From the NCBI RefSeq assembly GCF_000429165.1, contig NZ_AUBI01000013.1, positions 1 through 64,000 on the forward strand: a DNA stretch of 64,000 bases, read 5' to 3'. Below the pieces are notes generated by a model. It was not told where the DNA came from. It worked only from the letters and a program-made list of their open reading frames with translations, and did not search any database. The position numbers and the translations under genes are program-made. This stretch comes from Acetobacter nitrogenifigens DSM 23921 = NBRC 105050 (GTDB lineage Bacteria > Pseudomonadota > Alphaproteobacteria > Acetobacterales > Acetobacteraceae). The first letter of the stretch is position 1; each line of letters starts with the position of its first letter. Of this stretch, positions 61,493 to 64,000 are shown one piece after another.

Positions 61493-61669
61493 TGCTCAGC
61501 ACGCCACCATGCAAGGCGCGCGCACCCGCTCTGTGTCCCCAGATTTATGGCGGAAGCGCGGCGACGCAGCAAGGGAGCGCACGGATCACGCGAGGGATCT
61601 GCCTCACGCTCTGCTCAGGCGCCCCGGCGGCGATTGGCCAGCGAACGCCCGATCGTGCAAAGAGCGCGC

Positions 61670-62326
61670 ATGTCGCTTCCTTCCCTTTCTTCCTGGCTGG
61701 CCGTTTCTGTCCACGACCCTGCGTTGCAGGCAGTGGCGATTCTACTGGCGACTTTCATCCTTGAGGACGGCGCGACCTTGCTTACGGCGATCGCTGTTGG
61801 CGACGGCCTTATCGCGTGGCCGCTCGCTCTTTCGGCGCTATACGTGGGAATCATCATCGGCGACGCCGGTCTTTACGGGCTTGGCCGCCTGGCCGCTTTC
61901 TGGCCGCCCGCACGGCGTTGGGCGCCTGCGGAAAAGACTCGTCAGATGCCAGTGACCACCGATGATTCAGGCGGGTGGTCGGCCCAGATCAAAAGGCGAT
62001 TCGCTCCCACCGCCCCGGAAGGTGGAGCTCTCTGGTGGCGCGGAGCCGCGTTGTTCCGGGTGGTGTTCATCTGCCGGTTCATTCCCGGAACGCGTCTTCC
62101 CGTCTACACGGCGTCCGGGTTCTTCGGCGCAGGGTTCCTCATCTTCATGCTGGCGACCGCAATCGCCACGCTGTTTTGGACAAGCGCGCTGTTTGCGCTA
62201 TCGCTTCACGTCGGCAGACCCCTACTCGACGCACTGGGGGCATGGCGCTGGCTCGGCGTCATTGGTTTTCTTGCCGCGATTGTTTTTGTCGGCCGGCATA
62301 TTTCTGGCGGCGGAAAACACGCCTGA
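61670..62326 (+). CDS. DedA-family membrane protein
   Basis: The 218-residue product has the DedA (SNARE-associated) layout. Hydrophobic stretches 'LLATFILEDGATLLTAIAVG' and 'PLALSALYVGIIIGDAGLYG' come first. The signature 'FICRFIPGTRLPVYTASGFF' (R-F-x-P-G-x-R) is at about residues 128-147, followed by 'LIFMLATAIATLFWTSALFA'. DedA proteins are flippase-like lipid transporters. It is read divergently from the envelope cluster, with about 180 bases between. A gene for an ATP-grasp protein follows after about 44 bases. Confidence 0.88.
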   Translation: MSLPSLSSWLAVSVHDPALQAVAILLATFILEDGATLLTAIAVGDGLIAWPLALSALYVGIIIGDAGLYGLGRLAAFWPPARRWAPAEKTRQMPVTTDDSGGWSAQIKRRFAPTAPEGGALWWRGAALFRVVFICRFIPGTRLPVYTASGFFGAGFLIFMLATAIATLFWTSALFALSLHVGRPLLDALGAWRWLGVIGFLAAIVFVGRHISGGGKHA

Positions 62327-62369
62327 CGACGAGAACCTCGACCGATCGAAACACGATACGGATTTGCTC

Positions 62370-63551
62370 ATGACCTTTATGCCCCGCGCGCCCCGTGATT
62401 TCGCAGCCTCTTCCGACGTTCCTGATTACGGCGTTTTGGCTACCCGCGCGTTGCAGGGCAAAGCGTCGCCAAAACACGAGAGTCGGTCGGCGGCAACTCG
62501 TGAAGCTGGCGGACCGGTCAGCTTTTTCGAGTTCTGGCCCGGCTGGCTGTTTTATACGCCCATCGTCGCCTACTGGATCATGATGGGTTTGCGTTATCGC
62601 GATTTTGGCCTGCCTACGGCGGCCAATCCGCGGATCGCGACTGGCGGGCTGTGCGGAGAGAGCAAGACATCCATTCTGGACATGGCCGGCCCTGTCGCAC
62701 GTCCGTGGATCGCACCCTACGTCATTCTCGACACGGATTCTGAGGATCTAAAACGCGCCGAGACCGCTCTGGCGGCGGCGTCCCTTAGCTTGCCCGTGGT
62801 GGTGAAGCCCGACATCGGATGCAACGGAACCGGGGTCAAGCTCGTGCGAACGCGGAAAGCGTTGGCCGACGCGCTGGCGGCTTTTCCTCGTGGAGTGCGT
62901 CTGATCATCCAGCGGCTGATTCCTTACGAGCACGAAGCCGGGCTGTTCTACATTCGACATCCCGACGAGCCGACCGGACGCATCAGTTCCATCACCTACA
63001 AGGACGTGCCGTTTCTCACAGGCGACGGGGTTTCGACAGTCGAACAGTTACTGCTCTCCGATCCGCGCACACGCCTGGTGCCGCATCTTTATCGCGAACG
63101 CCTGTCCGAGCGCCTGACTGAAGTGTTGCCTCAGGGCGCAGGGCTTCCCCTGGTGTTCACCGGCAATCACTGCAAGGGATCTGTGTTCCGCAACGGCGCA
63201 ACCGACATCACGCCTGCGCTCGTGGCCGCGCTCGACCGGATCATGACCGACATTCCTGACTTTCACTTCGGGCGTGTAGATGTGAAATTTGAGTCAGTAG
63301 AAGCACTCCGCCGGGGCGAGGGCTTCGAAATCATCGAGATCAACGGTGTCGGTTCAGAAGCGACGCATATATGGGACGCCGCCACCACGTTGCGGGAGGC
63401 CTACGCCACGCAGTTTCACCACTACGGCGAGAGTTTTCGGATTGGCGCGAAGAAGAAACGAGCCGGCTGGAAATCCTGTTCGGTCAGAGAAGGCGTAAGG
63501 CTGTGGCGCGAACAGCGACGCCTGATGCGCTCCTACCCACTTAATGACTGA
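62370..63551 (+). CDS. ATP-grasp protein resembling D-alanine-D-alanine ligase
   Basis: The 393-residue product has an N-terminal hydrophobic stretch ('FFEFWPGWLFYTPIVAYWIM') and an ATP-grasp domain: 'LPVVVKPDIGCNGTGVKLVR', 'RLIIQRLIPYEHEAGLFYIR', 'SVFRNGATDITPALVAALDR' and 'HFGRVDVKFESVEALRRGEG', then 'FEIIEINGVGSEATHIWDAA', the metal-binding E-I-N end. D-Ala-D-Ala ligases read similarly in this last motif, but the N-terminal half is not theirs. It may join another carboxylate and amine. It follows the DedA gene after 44 bases, so both may share a transcript. The ATG at 62370 is used; an upstream start is possible. Confidence 0.72.
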   Translation: MTFMPRAPRDFAASSDVPDYGVLATRALQGKASPKHESRSAATREAGGPVSFFEFWPGWLFYTPIVAYWIMMGLRYRDFGLPTAANPRIATGGLCGESKTSILDMAGPVARPWIAPYVILDTDSEDLKRAETALAAASLSLPVVVKPDIGCNGTGVKLVRTRKALADALAAFPRGVRLIIQRLIPYEHEAGLFYIRHPDEPTGRISSITYKDVPFLTGDGVSTVEQLLLSDPRTRLVPHLYRERLSERLTEVLPQGAGLPLVFTGNHCKGSVFRNGATDITPALVAALDRIMTDIPDFHFGRVDVKFESVEALRRGEGFEIIEINGVGSEATHIWDAATTLREAYATQFHHYGESFRIGAKKKRAGWKSCSVREGVRLWREQRRLMRSYPLND

Positions 63552-63901
63552 CTGTAATCAACTGGTTTTATTGAAAAATATACTTACCAGTTCCGTGCTT
63601 GAAGAGCCTCTGAACATTGCGGCGCGGCCTGCTCGTGGTGACTCATTCGACCTCCCGTTCGCTTAATTTTTTCTTTCAAAATATATACGCAAAACATTGA
63701 TTTTAAATGATTTTAACTTTTACAGCTTAATGATCAGAAGTGCGCCTAAGACTCACTTTACTCCCCGAGAGGGGTGGAAGAGCCGATTCAGACACTTTCA
63801 ACTTCGCGTTTTCTCATACAAAAGGCGATACAGAATATTATTCATGATAAATTAATTAACTAAGGGATTTTCTTTAGACACCAGTTCATTTCATTTTCAG
63901 G
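63552..63901. other. AT-rich intergenic stretch
   Basis: The 350 bases are AT-rich from 63660 on, with no gene seen. The rightmost gene ends at 63902 (leftward) and the ATP-grasp gene ends at 63551, so the two converge. A small stem, CCCC-GAGA-GGGG, lies at about 63762-63773. Confidence 0.4.
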
Positions 63902-64000
63902 TTAATCCGGCAAACCGCCGTTACCAAAAATGTAATTGCTCACCTGCTGCTCGAGACTCATAGGCTCGCGTGTATTGCCAAGCACGTCCCCCGCCTTGGT
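63902..64000 (-). CDS. C-terminal end of an unidentified gene, runs off the window
   Basis: A frame is open from the window edge to a TAA at 63902-63904 and gives 32 residues ending 'EPMSLEQQVSNYIFGNGGLP' and D. The frame runs to base 64000 without interruption, which fits the 3' end of a real gene, but it is too short to identify. Composition and amphipathic pattern look protein-like. Confidence 0.4.
   Translation of the reverse strand, partial: TKAGDVLGNTREPMSLEQQVSNYIFGNGGLPD

Overview
The window looks like part of the chromosome of an alphaproteobacterium, most likely an acetic acid bacterium or close relative (Acetobacteraceae). The basis is the moderately high GC, an alphaproteobacterial-type DksA with one zinc-finger cysteine, CarD, a fliX/flgI divergent flagellar pair, a homoserine O-acetyltransferase-type MetA and several IS families common in that group. 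The genus is inference; no rRNA gene is present. GC falls in the intergenic DNA around the accessory block.

Left third (1-14.5 kb), accessory. Two nested IS5-family remnants (1-1005) are followed by a five-gene unit: a FecI-like ECF sigma factor, a FecR-like anti-sigma factor, a TonB-dependent transducer with an STN signalling domain, a formylglycine-generating enzyme (FGE) and a Cys-type sulfatase with a Tat-like signal (1403-8049). The last three genes overlap at their stop/start codons. This looks like a surface-signalled module for taking up and desulfating a sulfate ester. Next come an IS701 remnant cut by a decayed IS6 copy, an intact higA beside a broken higB, an intact ccdAB pair with two palindromes upstream, a cupin / NADP-binding pair (both with Tat-like signals), a small lipoprotein, and an IS3 / ISNCY graveyard.

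Middle (14.5-46.4 kb), mostly core. S-formylglutathione hydrolase, a bestrophin, CarD, a TPR-glycosyltransferase, a SulP transporter and a TadG-like VWA protein come first. A tightly coupled minus-strand operon follows: Cache-GAF-cyclase-like sensor, MlaE permease, an ATPase with altered motifs, MlaD/MCE protein, a TPR lipoprotein and perhaps a small lipoprotein. After it come a MATE transporter, tRNA-Thr(GGT), dksA, a flagellar cluster piece (fliX divergent from flgI, a FlgJ-type rod-binding protein and a FlgN-like protein), a second TonB receptor, marC, a UDG-like protein, a sirtuin, a D-amino-acid dehydrogenase-like protein, a GGDEF-EAL protein, metA behind a putative SAM-clan riboswitch, radC and a GT2 glycosyltransferase.

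Right third (46.7-64 kb), core. The stress-type operon prkA-yeaH-spoVR is followed by a housekeeping run tmk-holB-metG-tatD-MBL hydrolase. Then comes a cell-envelope run (NPDV-repeat protein, MltB-type transglycosylase, RlpA, D,D-carboxypeptidase), read divergently from a DedA protein and an ATP-grasp protein resembling D-Ala-D-Ala ligase. The C-terminus of an unidentified gene runs off the right edge.

The best leads are the FecIR / TonB / FGE / sulfatase module, the MCE operon whose ATPase and cyclase domains both have altered catalytic motifs, the metA leader, and the envelope cluster with the NPDV-repeat protein.
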